A stretch of DNA of 64,000 nucleotides, from contig NZ_BBWJ01000026.1 of assembly GCF_001463745.1 (NCBI RefSeq), positions 62,001 to 126,000 of the forward strand. The letters are read 5' to 3'. Positions within the stretch are counted from its first letter, which is position 1. Each line of letters opens with the position of its first letter. The DNA comes from Aureimonas sp. AU22 (GTDB taxonomy: Bacteria; Pseudomonadota; Alphaproteobacteria; Rhizobiales; Rhizobiaceae). The notes beneath the pieces were generated by a model that had not been told where the DNA came from, ran no database searches, and worked only from the letters and a program-made list of their open reading frames with translations. This document shows, piece by piece, positions 46,371 through 55,460 of this stretch. Both the position numbers and the translations under genes were made by a program.

Positions 46371-47744
46371 TCAGTAGGCGAGGTGCTCGAACAGGGGCTC
46401 CAGCCGTTCGTCCCAGGCATTGCGATACAGACGCAAGAGTTCCTCGGCCGCGGTTTCCCCACGCGCCAGGATGTCCTCGAGCGGCGACAGGAAGATCGTC
46501 TCGTCGTGCCCGTCCTCGTTGAGGCGCGCGCGTGCCTCGAGCCCCCGGCGGGAGATGTCGAGCGTCCGGCGAGCGAGGTCCAGCACCGTGCCGTCCCGGA
46601 AGGGCGTGGCGAGGCCGGACTTGGGAACGGCGGCGCGCAGGCGCGAGGCCTCGGCGAAATCGATGTCGCGGGTCAGCGCCTCGACCTCGTCGAGCGCGTC
46701 CGCGTCGTAGAGGAGGCCCGTCCAGTAGGCCGGCAGCGCGCAGATGCCGCGCCAGGGGCCGCCGTCCGCGCCGCGCATCTCGATGAAGCGCTTCAGCCGG
46801 ACGTCGGGGAACAGCGTCGACAGGTGGTTGGCCCAGTCGCCCATGTTGGGCTCGGGCGATGCGATCCGGCCGCGCAGCGCCCCGTCCAGGAACTGGCGGA
46901 AGGTGATGTCGGTGGCATCGAAGTAACGCCCCTCGCGCATCACGAAATACATCGGCACGTCGAGCGCCCATTCCACGTAGTCGCGGTAGCCGAAGTCCTC
47001 CTCGAACACGAAGGGCAGAAGGCCGGAGCGCCGGTTGTCGACGTCGGACCAGACGTCCGAGCGCCAGGACAGGAGGCCGTTCGGCCGCCCTTCCGTGAAG
47101 GGCGAGTTGGCGAAGAGCGCCGAGGCGACGGCCTGGAGGCGCATGCCGACCTGCATCTTGCGCCGCATGTCGGCCTGCGACGAGAAGTCGAGGTTCACCT
47201 GGATCGTGGCGGTGCGGAACATCATGTCGAGGCCGCGCGTGCCGACCTTCGGCATGTAGCGCGCCATGATCTCGTAGCGCGACTTCGGCATCACCGGGGT
47301 TTCGGCAAGCGACCAGACCGGGCTCGACCCGATCCCGAGGAAGCGGATGCCGAGCGGGTCGGCGATCTGACGGACGTCGGCGAGGTGACGGCCGGTCTCG
47401 CGGCAGGTCTGATGCAGGGTTTCCAGCGGCGCGCCTGACAGCTCGAACTGGCCGCCCGGCTCCAGCGAGATGGCGCCCTGACCACCGGCGCCGGCAAGCC
47501 CGATGATGCGGCCCTCGTCGAGGATCGGCTCCCAGCCGGACTGGGCGGCCATGTCCTCGAGGATGCGGCGGATGCCGCGTGTCCCCTCGTAGGGTACGGG
47601 CGAGAGATCCGCCGCGTGGAAGCCGAACTTCTCGTGCTCCGTGCCGATGCGGAACGCCTCGGCCGGCTTCTCGCCCTCGGCGATATGGGCGGTGAGTTCC
47701 TCGGCGGAGCGGATGGGGGTCAGGTCGGTGGTATCGCGCGCCAT
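46371..47744 (-). CDS. gshA: Glutamate-cysteine ligase, plant/alphaproteobacterial type
   Basis: A 457-residue GCS2-family ligase making gamma-glutamylcysteine, the first step of glutathione synthesis. It has FRIGTEHEKFGFH at the start, then ISLEPGGQFELSGAP and MFRTATIQVNLDFSSQADM, which carry the Glu and substrate residues. The ATG at 47744 has GGAG seven bases upstream. It follows rsmE on the same strand after 122 bp, a gene order I recall in other Rhizobiales. gshB is not in the window. Confidence 0.96.
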   Translation of the reverse strand: MARDTTDLTPIRSAEELTAHIAEGEKPAEAFRIGTEHEKFGFHAADLSPVPYEGTRGIRRILEDMAAQSGWEPILDEGRIIGLAGAGGQGAISLEPGGQFELSGAPLETLHQTCRETGRHLADVRQIADPLGIRFLGIGSSPVWSLAETPVMPKSRYEIMARYMPKVGTRGLDMMFRTATIQVNLDFSSQADMRRKMQVGMRLQAVASALFANSPFTEGRPNGLLSWRSDVWSDVDNRRSGLLPFVFEEDFGYRDYVEWALDVPMYFVMREGRYFDATDITFRQFLDGALRGRIASPEPNMGDWANHLSTLFPDVRLKRFIEMRGADGGPWRGICALPAYWTGLLYDADALDEVEALTRDIDFAEASRLRAAVPKSGLATPFRDGTVLDLARRTLDISRRGLEARARLNEDGHDETIFLSPLEDILARGETAAEELLRLYRNAWDERLEPLFEHLAY

Positions 47745-47866
47745 CGAAAGCTCCGGCGGTAAGTCGGGATCGCTGCAGGCCCTCCCGGGAGGCGGGCGCA
47801 GTGAACGGGTGTCTGTCCGCTTTCGCTCGGCCAAGCAAGGGCTTTTGCGTGAACGGTGCGGACGCC

Positions 47867-48613
47867 TCAGCCGGTCGTCCAGTCGCCCGCGCTCGCCTGG
47901 ATCAGCGCGAGCGCCGCCACCGCCGCCGTGTCCGCCCGCAGGATGCGCGGCCCGAGCGAGATGCGCACGACCCCGGGCAAGGCGAGGAGACTGCGGCGCT
48001 CGTCCGCGGAAAACCCGCCTTCCGGGCCGATCAGGACGGCGAGCGGACGGCCGCGCAGGGGTGCGAGGACGTCGAGAGGGCTCGCCGCGTCGGCGCGCTC
48101 GTCGCAGAAGATCAGCACGCGCTCGGGCTCGCGCTCGGCGAGGAACCGGTCGAAACGCAGCGCCTCGCGGCATTCGGGCACGGACAGGATGCCGCACTGC
48201 TCGGCCGCCTCGACGGCGTTGGCGCGCATGCGCTCGCGGTTCACGCGCGGCGCCTGGACGTGCTGCGTCAGCACCGGCTGGAGGACGCCCGCCCCCATCT
48301 CCACCGCCTTCTGGACGGTGTAGTCGAGCCGCGCGGCTTTCAAGGGCGCGAAGCAGTAATGAAGGTCGGAAGGGGGCGTCTGCTCGCGCAGGCGGGCCTC
48401 CGGCACCAGGAACAGGCGCTTCTTGCCCTCGCGCCGCAGCCGCGCCGCCCATTCGCCGTCCCGCCCGTTGAAGGCGAGGACGCTCGCTCCGTCGCCGAGG
48501 CGCAGGACGTTGAGGAGGTAGTTCGCCTGGGGACCGTCGGCCTCCACGGCGCGGTCCGGCTCGAGGGCCGAGTCGAGAAAGAGGCGCGGAGCAGAAAAAT
48601 CGTAGTCGGGCAT
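47867..48613 (-). CDS. rsmE: 16S rRNA (uracil-1498-N3)-methyltransferase
   Basis: A 248-residue SPOUT-class methyltransferase. An N-terminal PUA-like region (HYLL equivalent: ANYLLNVLRLGDGA) is followed by the knotted SAM site LAVLIGPEGGFSADE and the C-terminal RISLGPRILRADTAAVAAL. It methylates U1498 of 16S rRNA. The ATG at 48613 gives the usual length. It lies upstream of gshA on the same strand and is divergent from an SDR gene. Confidence 0.96.
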   Translation of the reverse strand: MPDYDFSAPRLFLDSALEPDRAVEADGPQANYLLNVLRLGDGASVLAFNGRDGEWAARLRREGKKRLFLVPEARLREQTPPSDLHYCFAPLKAARLDYTVQKAVEMGAGVLQPVLTQHVQAPRVNRERMRANAVEAAEQCGILSVPECREALRFDRFLAEREPERVLIFCDERADAASPLDVLAPLRGRPLAVLIGPEGGFSADERRSLLALPGVVRISLGPRILRADTAAVAALALIQASAGDWTTG

Positions 48614-48773
48614 CCAGTTCCTCGACGGCGCGTGCGGAGCCAAACGGCCTGCCGATAGTTGGCTGTGACCCGAACGGGCCGGCTCGTTCTCATGTCGTTG
48701 TAGCGACCGGCACCCCGATTTCCACCCGCCCCGGTTTCGGCTTGCGGGGAAAAACCAACACGGAGACCCCCGC

Positions 48774-49571
48774 ATGGACCTCAAGATCGGCGGACGCGTC
48801 GCGATCATCACCGGCGCCAGCGACGGAATGGGCTGGGCCACCGCCAGGATCCTCGCCGAGGAGGGCGTCCGCCTGGTTCTCAGCGACGTGAAAACCGAGA
48901 CGCTGGAGCGCGAGGCGGCCGAACTCGGGAACCGTGCCATCGCCGTGAAGGCCGACATGACCCGGCAGGCGGATGTCGATGCGCTCGTGGCCCGAGCGGT
49001 CGAGCATTTCGGCACGGTGGACATCGTGGTCCACACGGCCGGCATCACCGGGGCCAAAGGCGATCCGCTGGAGATGACGGACGAGGATTACGAGGAAGCC
49101 TATCGGACCGATTTCCTGTCGGCCGTGCGCATCGCCCGCGCGGCGATCCCGGTCATGAAGCGGGGCGGCTGGGGACGCTTCGTCTGCGTGACCTCCGAGA
49201 ACGCCGTGCAGCCCTACTGGGAGGAGGCGACATACAACACCGCGAAGGCCGCGCTCGCCGCCTTCATGAAGGGCCTGTCCTACAAGGCGGCGGCCGACGG
49301 CGTTCTCGTCAACACGGTGGCGCCGGCCTTCATCGCGACGCCGATGACCGACGAGATGATGAAAAAGCGCGCGGCGGAGAAGGGCGTGTCGTTCGACGAA
49401 GCGATCGAAAGCTTCCTCGAGGAAGAGCGTCCCGGCATCGTCCAGCGGCGGCGCGGCGAGGCCGAGGAGGTCGCGGCGGTGATCGCGCTTCTCGTCTCCG
49501 AGCGCGCGTCCTTCGTCAACGGCGCGAACGTGCGCGTCGACGGCGGCTCCGTGCAGGCGGTGCAGAACTAG
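48774..49571 (+). CDS. SDR family oxidoreductase
   Basis: A 265-residue short-chain dehydrogenase. TGASDGMG at 13-20 binds the cofactor and Asp38 (SDVK) suggests NAD preference. The catalytic residues are Ser141, Tyr154 and Lys158. The usual NNAG reads HTAG here, with His87 in place of the structural Asn. The C-terminal VRVDGGSVQAVQN is typical. Substrate unknown. The ATG at 48774 follows GGAGACC. Confidence 0.9.
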   Translation: MDLKIGGRVAIITGASDGMGWATARILAEEGVRLVLSDVKTETLEREAAELGNRAIAVKADMTRQADVDALVARAVEHFGTVDIVVHTAGITGAKGDPLEMTDEDYEEAYRTDFLSAVRIARAAIPVMKRGGWGRFVCVTSENAVQPYWEEATYNTAKAALAAFMKGLSYKAAADGVLVNTVAPAFIATPMTDEMMKKRAAEKGVSFDEAIESFLEEERPGIVQRRRGEAEEVAAVIALLVSERASFVNGANVRVDGGSVQAVQN

Positions 49572-49599
49572 AGCACCTCCGTTTCACCGGCCGTGCTCT
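49570..49599. terminator. Possible terminator between SDR and macrodomain genes
   Basis: A 7-bp perfect inverted repeat (AGAGCAC with GTGCTCT) with a 16-base loop, starting inside the SDR stop codon. Followed by CGTTCCTTTG on the plus strand. Weak candidate. Confidence 0.35.
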
Positions 49600-49661
49600 C
49601 GTTCCTTTGTTCGTCGCATTGTCCGCACGCGAAAGCCGGATCGGCTTCCGCTGGAAATCCT

Positions 49662-50249
49662 CTAGCCGGTCTGCGCCGTCCGGCAGCGCGTTCGGCCCGG
49701 GTGATCCGTTCCGCCTCCTGCCGCGGCGGTTTCCAGCGCCCGGCGGTAGGTCGCCCTGTCGCCTTCGGAGAAACAGCAGAGGACGATGCGGCGGAACGCG
49801 CCGGTGTCCGCCGCCGCCAGCGCTTCGCGCGCGGCGATATGGGCCGCCCGGCATTTGGGAAAGCCGTAGACGCCGGTCGAGATCGCGGGAAAGGCGATCG
49901 ACCGCACCCCGTTGTCGCGAGCCAGGACGAAGGACGAGCGGTAGGCTTGGCCGAGGACCTCGTCCTCGCCCCGCGCGCCCCCGTGCCAGACGGGGCCGAC
50001 CGTGTGGATCACGCGGGGTGCGGGCAGCCGGTAGCCGAACGTGATGCGCGCTTCGCCCGCCGGGCAGCCGCCGATCGTGCGGCATTCCTCCAGAAGCTCG
50101 GGCCCCGCCGCCCGGTGGATCGCCCCGTCGACGCCGCCGCCGCCGAGAAGGCTCGAATTGGCCGCGTTGACGATCGCGTCGAGCGCCAGTTCCGTGATGT
50201 CGCCGCACACGACCTCGATCGTGGCGCCGCCTCTTTCGATCTGCGTCAT
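49662..50249 (-). CDS. Macrodomain protein (O-acetyl-ADP-ribose deacetylase type)
   Basis: A 195-residue MacroD/YmdB-like protein. [22 protein letters not shown] holds the Asn and catalytic Asp region, VIHTVGPVW and [13 protein letters not shown] complete the ADP-ribose pocket. It removes ADP-ribose-linked acetyl groups or reverses mono-ADP-ribosylation. The ATG at 50249 has AGGAGGAC just upstream; the frame continues to 50510 but without support. The neighbouring SDR converges on it. Confidence 0.92.
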   Translation of the reverse strand: MTQIERGGATIEVVCGDITELALDAIVNAANSSLLGGGGVDGAIHRAAGPELLEECRTIGGCPAGEARITFGYRLPAPRVIHTVGPVWHGGARGEDEVLGQAYRSSFVLARDNGVRSIAFPAISTGVYGFPKCRAAHIAAREALAAADTGAFRRIVLCCFSEGDRATYRRALETAAAGGGTDHPGRTRCRTAQTG

Positions 50250-50367
50250 CTCGTCCTCCTCGGCCGCCCGACGGTTCGCATTTCGCGATTGCCGGGTTTC
50301 GGTGCGGCTTAGGTTTGCTCTAATCTGAGCCCAAGAACGAGAAGACACATAAGAAGGGAAGGCGCCG

Positions 50368-51861
50368 ATGACCATCGCGATGCCGAAGCCGGACCCGGGG
50401 ATCCTCGCGCGCCGCGCCGCCATCGTCGCGGCGATGCGGGCGATCGTGCCGGGCGAGGGCGTCGTCGATTCGGGCGTCGAGATGCGCGTCTTCGAGACCG
50501 ACGCGCTCACCGCCTATCGCCAGATGCCGCTTGTCGTGGTGCTGCCCGAGACGGTGCCGCAGGTGGCGGCGATCCTCCGCTACTGCCACGCGAACGAGGT
50601 GCCCGTCGTGCCGCGCGGGGCTGGCACGTCGCTGTCGGGCGGCTCGCTGCCGCTGGCCGACGGGGTGCTCCTCGTTCTGTCGCGCTTCAACCGCATCCTC
50701 GAGATCGACTTCGACAACCGCTGCGCCGTGGTGCAACCGGGCGTGACCAACCTCGGCATCACCAAGGCGGTGGAGCACGAGGGCTTCTACTATGCGCCCG
50801 ATCCGTCCTCGCAGATCGCCTGCTCGATCGGCGGCAACGTCGCGGAGAATTCCGGCGGCGTCCACTGCCTGAAATACGGGCTGACAGCGAACAACGTCCT
50901 CGGCGTCGAGTTCGTCACGATCGAGGGCGAGGTGATCCGCCTCGGCGGCAAGCATCTGGATTCCGAGGGCTACGATCTTCTCGGCCTCCTGACCGGCTCG
51001 GAGGGGCTGCTCGGCGTCGTCACGGAGGTGACGGTGCGCATCCTGCAGAAGCCCGAGACGGCGCGCGCCGTTCTGATCGGCTTCCCGACCTCGGAACAGG
51101 CGGGGGCGTGCGTCGCCGCGATCATCGCCGAGGGCATCATTCCCGGCGGCATGGAGATGATGGACGCGCCCGCCATCCGCGCGGCGGAGGACTTCGTCCA
51201 TGCGGGCTACCCGCTCGACGTCGAGGCTCTCCTGATCGTCGAACTCGACGGGCCGGCGGCCGAGGTCGACCATCTCCTGAAGGCGGTCGAGGGGATCGCC
51301 ACCGCCAACGGCGCCACCACCGCCCGCGTCTCGCAGTCCGATGCCGAGCGGATGAGCTTCTGGGCCGGGCGCAAGGCGGCCTTTCCTGCGGTCGGGCGCA
51401 TCTCGCCGGACTATCTGTGCATGGACGGCACGATCCCGCGCAAGGAACTGCCGCGCGTTCTCGCTGGCATGCGGGCGCTGTCGCAGAAGCACCGGCTCAA
51501 TGTGGCCAACGTTTTCCACGCCGGCGACGGCAACCTCCACCCGCTGATCCTCTACGACGCGGCGAAGGACGACGAGCTGCAGCGCGCCGAGGACTTCGGC
51601 GCCGACATCCTGCGCCTGTGCGTCGCCGTCGGCGGCGTTCTCACCGGCGAGCACGGCGTCGGCATCGAGAAGCGCGACCTGATGCCCGTGATGTTCGGCG
51701 AGGACGACCTTCGCCACCAGCAGCGCGTCAAGTGCGCCTTCGACGCCAAGCATCTCCTCAACCCCGGCAAGATGTTCCCGGTGCTGCATCGCTGCGCCGA
51801 GCTCGGCCGGCTCCATGTCCACAAGGGGCAGCTGCCCTTTCCCGAGCTTCCCCGGTTCTGA
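50368..51861 (+). CDS. glcD: Glycolate oxidase FAD-linked subunit GlcD
   Basis: A 497-residue FAD-linked oxidase. The PCMH-type FAD domain has [18 protein letters not shown] and [18 protein letters not shown]; the C-terminal catalytic domain includes [12 protein letters not shown] and [13 protein letters not shown]. With GlcE and GlcF it oxidises glycolate to glyoxylate at the membrane. The stop shares one base with the glcE start (TGATG). The ATG at 50368 has GAAGGGAAGG upstream. Confidence 0.96.
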   Translation: MTIAMPKPDPGILARRAAIVAAMRAIVPGEGVVDSGVEMRVFETDALTAYRQMPLVVVLPETVPQVAAILRYCHANEVPVVPRGAGTSLSGGSLPLADGVLLVLSRFNRILEIDFDNRCAVVQPGVTNLGITKAVEHEGFYYAPDPSSQIACSIGGNVAENSGGVHCLKYGLTANNVLGVEFVTIEGEVIRLGGKHLDSEGYDLLGLLTGSEGLLGVVTEVTVRILQKPETARAVLIGFPTSEQAGACVAAIIAEGIIPGGMEMMDAPAIRAAEDFVHAGYPLDVEALLIVELDGPAAEVDHLLKAVEGIATANGATTARVSQSDAERMSFWAGRKAAFPAVGRISPDYLCMDGTIPRKELPRVLAGMRALSQKHRLNVANVFHAGDGNLHPLILYDAAKDDELQRAEDFGADILRLCVAVGGVLTGEHGVGIEKRDLMPVMFGEDDLRHQQRVKCAFDAKHLLNPGKMFPVLHRCAELGRLHVHKGQLPFPELPRF

Positions 51862-53093
51862 TGTCCGCCATCCCATCCACTGTCGCATCCGGCGAGACGC
51901 TCCGGCCCCGCTCGCCCGAAGAGGTGCTGGCCATCGTCGCGCAGGCGCTCGCCGAAGAGGCGCCGCTCGGCATCGAGGGGGCGGGCTCCAAGGGGGGGCT
52001 CGGCCGCCCGTCACAAGCGGCGCGCACCCTGTCGCTTGGCGCGCTTTCGGGCGTGCATTTCTACGAGCCGGAGGAGCTGGTGCTTTCCGCGCGCGCCGGC
52101 ACGCCGATCGCCGAGATCGAGGCGCTGGTGGATCGCCACGGCCAGCGGCTCGACTTCGAACCGATGGACTACGGCCCGCTGCACGGTCTGGCGCGCGGGC
52201 TCGGCACGCTCGGCGGCGTGATCGCCTGCAACCTGTCCGGCCCGCGCCGTCTGAAGCAGGGCGCCGCGCGCGACCACATTCTGGGCCTTGCCGCCGTATC
52301 CGGCCGGGGGGAGGCCTTCAAGGCCGGCGGGCGTGTCGTCAAGAACGTGACGGGCTACGATCTCTCCAAGGGGCTGACCGGCTCCTTCGGCACGCTCGCG
52401 GTCCTCACCGACGTGACGATCAAGGTGATGCCCAAGCCCCCCACCGAGACGACGCTGGTGGTGCGCGGCCTCGACGACGAGGCGGCGGCCGGCGCGATGG
52501 CGGCGGCCATGGGCTCGTCGGCCGAGGCCTCGGGGGCCGCGCACCTGCCCTACGGCATCGCAGCCCGCATCGCCGACGGCGCGCTCGGGCGCGAGGCGTG
52601 TACCGCGATCCGGCTCGACGGGTTCGGCCCCTCCGTCGAGGCCCGCGCGGCGCATTTGAGTGCGGGGCTCGCGCGCGTCGGTCCGCTGGAGCGGCTGGGC
52701 GGCGAGGCGTCCGCCGCCTTCTGGGGCGACGTGCGCGACGTCGTCCCCTTCGCCGACGGCACGACCCGCCCGGTCTGGCGCGTGTCGATGACCCCGACGC
52801 GCGCGCCCGGCTTCGTCATGGGGCTGCGCATGCGCCTCGCCGCCGAGGTCTTCTACGACTGGCAGGGCGGCCTCGTCTGGCTGCGCCTCGAAGGCGCGCC
52901 GGAAGCCGAGACCGTCCGCGCCGAGCTCGCCCGCCACGGCGGCGGCCACGCGACTCTGGTGCGCGCGAGCCTAGCCGAACGCGCGGCGGTGCCGGTCTTC
53001 CAGCCGCAGCCGGCGCCCTTGGCGGCCCTGTCGCGGCGTCTCAAGGACCAGTTCGACCCCAAGGGCATCCTCAATCCGGGACGGATGGGCTGA
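51861..53093 (+). CDS. glcE: Glycolate oxidase subunit GlcE
   Basis: A 410-residue FAD-binding subunit with the PCMH half-domain (GTPIAEIEALVDRHGQRL, GGVIACNLSGPRR, GRVVKNVTGYDLSKGLTGSFGTLA). It pairs with GlcD in the heterotrimeric oxidase. The C-terminal DQFDPKGILNPGRM is typical, so the gene is complete. It overlaps glcD by one base, but glcF does not follow directly: two unrelated genes lie between (53095-54071). Confidence 0.95.
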   Translation: MSAIPSTVASGETLRPRSPEEVLAIVAQALAEEAPLGIEGAGSKGGLGRPSQAARTLSLGALSGVHFYEPEELVLSARAGTPIAEIEALVDRHGQRLDFEPMDYGPLHGLARGLGTLGGVIACNLSGPRRLKQGAARDHILGLAAVSGRGEAFKAGGRVVKNVTGYDLSKGLTGSFGTLAVLTDVTIKVMPKPPTETTLVVRGLDDEAAAGAMAAAMGSSAEASGAAHLPYGIAARIADGALGREACTAIRLDGFGPSVEARAAHLSAGLARVGPLERLGGEASAAFWGDVRDVVPFADGTTRPVWRVSMTPTRAPGFVMGLRMRLAAEVFYDWQGGLVWLRLEGAPEAETVRAELARHGGGHATLVRASLAERAAVPVFQPQPAPLAALSRRLKDQFDPKGILNPGRMG

Positions 53094-53094
53094 T

Positions 53095-53358
53095 ATGCCG
53101 AGCGAAACCGAAGCAGACGACACAGCGGTCGAGCAGGCGATATCGTGCGATCCTAACGTGATGTCGGGAACTCTAGTGTTTGCCGGGACGCGCGTTCCCG
53201 TCGATGCTCTCATCGACAACATCCTCGACAACATGTCCGTAGACGAGTTCCTCGAGAACTTCCCCACCGTCGAGCGATGGCAGGTAGCCGCCGTGCTCCG
53301 CGTCGGTGCGCGGTCCCTCGGAAGCAGCATGTCCGTCGAACCCAAGGGTAGACAATGA
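53095..53358 (+). CDS. DUF433 domain protein, probable antitoxin-like or DNA-binding
   Basis: An 87-residue protein matching DUF433: DPNVMSGTLVFAGTRVPVDALIDNIL followed by MSVDEFLENFPTVERWQVAAVLRVGA. DUF433 proteins have a small helix-turn-helix-like fold and usually act as the partner (antitoxin) of DUF5615 PIN-like proteins. Here the partner is different: the next gene, overlapping as ATGA, encodes a NucS-like nuclease domain. It starts one base after the glcE stop. Base composition is lower in GC than its neighbours, suggesting transfer. Confidence 0.82.
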   Translation: MPSETEADDTAVEQAISCDPNVMSGTLVFAGTRVPVDALIDNILDNMSVDEFLENFPTVERWQVAAVLRVGARSLGSSMSVEPKGRQ

Positions 53359-54071
53359 GGAATGACTATCAAGCTTGGTTGAAGGCCGCCGGTTACGCGG
53401 ATAACACCATTGCCTCCCAAGTCCACCGCGTGAAGAAACTCGAGGAGGCATATGGCGACTTGGAAGCTCATCTGGCATCTGGCTCCCTAACCGCGATTGT
53501 TTCGGAGCTCGCGTATAGTACGATGGATGAAAGGGCGGGGCGGCCAAACCCTTCCCGACTTCAGTTTGACGGAAACATCCGCAATCGTCTCCAATCCTAT
53601 AAGAGCGCGCTTCTGCGCTACGAGCGGTTCTTGGCGGGCGAAGAGGAACGTGTGCCCGAACGGACTGCGGCAGACCCGGAAGTTGTGCCTCAAGAGACGG
53701 TCAAGCAAAAGCTGGCGCTAGAGCGCGACATGCAGAATGCCCTGCGCCGCGATATCGACTCGCTCGAACCCGGCTTGCAGATCGTAGATGACGGTGCGGA
53801 GCGAGCGGTCGAGACAGGATTCATCGACATCCTATGCCGCGATGCGGCTGGAATGCTCGTCGTGGTGGAACTCAAGGCGGGAAAAGCCGATAGCAGGGCG
53901 ATCGGTCAAATCCTCGGCTACATGGGCGATCTTCTTGCGGAGGAGGATGCCGGCGTTCGCGGAATCATCGTAGCTCACGAGTTCGACCAACGTACTCGAT
54001 CCGCCGCGAGAATGACGGGAAGCCTGCAATTGAGGCGGTACCGGGTTGCCTTTCATTTCGAGCGAGACTGA
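53355..54071 (+). CDS. NucS-like (DUF91) endonuclease domain protein
   Basis: A 238-residue protein. Residues ~118-235 match the C-terminal nuclease domain of NucS: Glu123 (LERDM), Asp158 (GFIDIL), Glu172 and Lys174 (VVVELKAGK) and Gln185 (AIGQILGYM) form a complete PD-(D/E)xK active site. Residues 1-95 are helical (MRNDYQAWLKAAGYADNTIA) and resemble the SAM-like core-binding domain of tyrosine recombinases. GC is about 53% in 53401-53520, against about 67% in the start of glcF. It overlaps the DUF433 gene by 4 bp. A DNA-cutting toxin, defence or repair role is inferred. Confidence 0.8.
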   Translation: MRNDYQAWLKAAGYADNTIASQVHRVKKLEEAYGDLEAHLASGSLTAIVSELAYSTMDERAGRPNPSRLQFDGNIRNRLQSYKSALLRYERFLAGEEERVPERTAADPEVVPQETVKQKLALERDMQNALRRDIDSLEPGLQIVDDGAERAVETGFIDILCRDAAGMLVVVELKAGKADSRAIGQILGYMGDLLAEEDAGVRGIIVAHEFDQRTRSAARMTGSLQLRRYRVAFHFERD

Positions 54072-54077
54072 CCCGCC

Positions 54078-55400
54078 ATGCAAACCGCCTTCACTCCCGA
54101 AGCCCTCCGCGATCCCGACACGGCGCACACCGAGGGCATTGTGCGCAAGTGCGTGCATTGCGGCTTCTGCACGGCGACCTGTCCGACCTACGTGACCCTC
54201 GGCAACGAGCTCGATTCGCCGCGCGGGCGCATCTATCTCGTCAAGGAGATGCTGGAGCAGAACCGGCCGGCGGACCGGAAGACGGTCACCCATATCGACC
54301 GCTGCCTGTCGTGCCTCGCCTGCATGACGACCTGCCCGTCGGGCGTGAACTACATGCATCTCGTGGACCACGCGCGGGTCCATATCGAGCGGACCTACCG
54401 GCGCCCTCTGCCCGACCGGCTGATCCGTCTGATGCTGGCCAAGGTGTTGCCCTATCCCCGTCGCTTCCGCCTCGCGCTCCGGCTGGCGGCGCTCGGGCGG
54501 CCGTTCGCCGGGGTGTTCGACGGCATCAAGCCTTTGAAGCCGCTGGCGGCCATGCTCCGTCTCGCGCCCGCCGCGATTCCGCAAGCGCCTGCCCGCCCGG
54601 CGGCGGCGGTAAGCGGAACCCGGCGTGTCGCGATCCTCGCGGGTTGCGCCCAGTCGGTGCTCGATCCCGGCATCAACGCCGCGACCGTTCGCCTCCTCGC
54701 GCGCTTCGGCGTCGAGACCGTGTCGCCGCCGGGCGAAGGCTGCTGCGGGGCGCTCGTCCACCACATGGGACGCGAGGCGGAGGCGCTCGGCTTCGCCCGC
54801 CGCATGGTGGACGCTTGGGTCAGCGAGATAGAAGGGCGGGGGCTGGAGGCGATCGTCGTCACCGCGTCCGGCTGTGGCACCACGATCAAGGACTACGGCC
54901 ACATGCTGAGGCTCGATCCGGCCTATGCCGAGAAGGCGGCGCGCGTTTCCGCCCTCGCCAAGGACGTGACGGAGTATCTGGCGACGCTCGACCTGCCGGT
55001 ACCGCTTCAGCCGGTCGATGCCGTCGTCGCCTATCATTCGGCCTGCTCGATGCAGCACGGGCAGAGGATCACGAGCGCGCCCAAGGTGCTGCTGGCGCAA
55101 GCCGGCTTCACGGTGCGCGACGTGCCGGAAGGGCACCTCTGCTGCGGCTCGGCCGGCACCTACAACATCCTGCAGCCCGAGATTTCGGCCACGCTGCGTG
55201 ACCGAAAGGTCGCCAACATCGAGACCGTGAGGCCCGACATCATCGCCACCGGCAATATCGGCTGCATGACGCAGATCGGCTCGGCCACCGCGATCCCGAT
55301 CGTGCACACGGTGGAGCTTCTCGACTGGGCCTTCGGCGGCGAGAAGCCGGCGGGGCTCGGCGCGTTCGAGCCGCGTTCTTTGCCGGTCGCGGCGGACTAG
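54078..55400 (+). CDS. glcF: Glycolate oxidase iron-sulfur subunit GlcF
   Basis: A 440-residue electron-transfer subunit with two ferredoxin-type [4Fe-4S] motifs (CVHCGFCTATCP and CLSCLACMTTCP) and two CCG domains (GEGCCGALVHHMG and HLCCGSAGTYNI). It passes electrons from GlcDE to the quinone pool. The ATG follows the nuclease gene by six bases; the leader is GACTGACCCGCC, so its translation may depend on the gene before it. A hairpin terminator follows. Confidence 0.96.
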   Translation: MQTAFTPEALRDPDTAHTEGIVRKCVHCGFCTATCPTYVTLGNELDSPRGRIYLVKEMLEQNRPADRKTVTHIDRCLSCLACMTTCPSGVNYMHLVDHARVHIERTYRRPLPDRLIRLMLAKVLPYPRRFRLALRLAALGRPFAGVFDGIKPLKPLAAMLRLAPAAIPQAPARPAAAVSGTRRVAILAGCAQSVLDPGINAATVRLLARFGVETVSPPGEGCCGALVHHMGREAEALGFARRMVDAWVSEIEGRGLEAIVVTASGCGTTIKDYGHMLRLDPAYAEKAARVSALAKDVTEYLATLDLPVPLQPVDAVVAYHSACSMQHGQRITSAPKVLLAQAGFTVRDVPEGHLCCGSAGTYNILQPEISATLRDRKVANIETVRPDIIATGNIGCMTQIGSATAIPIVHTVELLDWAFGGEKPAGLGAFEPRSLPVAAD

Positions 55401-55409
55401 AAAACGCGA

Positions 55410-55436
55410 AACGGCCCGCGGGGGGGGCGGGCCGTT
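55410..55436. terminator. Terminator between glcF and L,D-transpeptidase gene
   Basis: A perfect 10-bp stem (AACGGCCCGC with GCGGGCCGTT) around a loop of seven G residues, ten bases after glcF. It also faces the converging L,D-transpeptidase gene. Confidence 0.78.
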
Positions 55437-55460
55437 CGATAGCGGGTGATGCGCTGCCCG

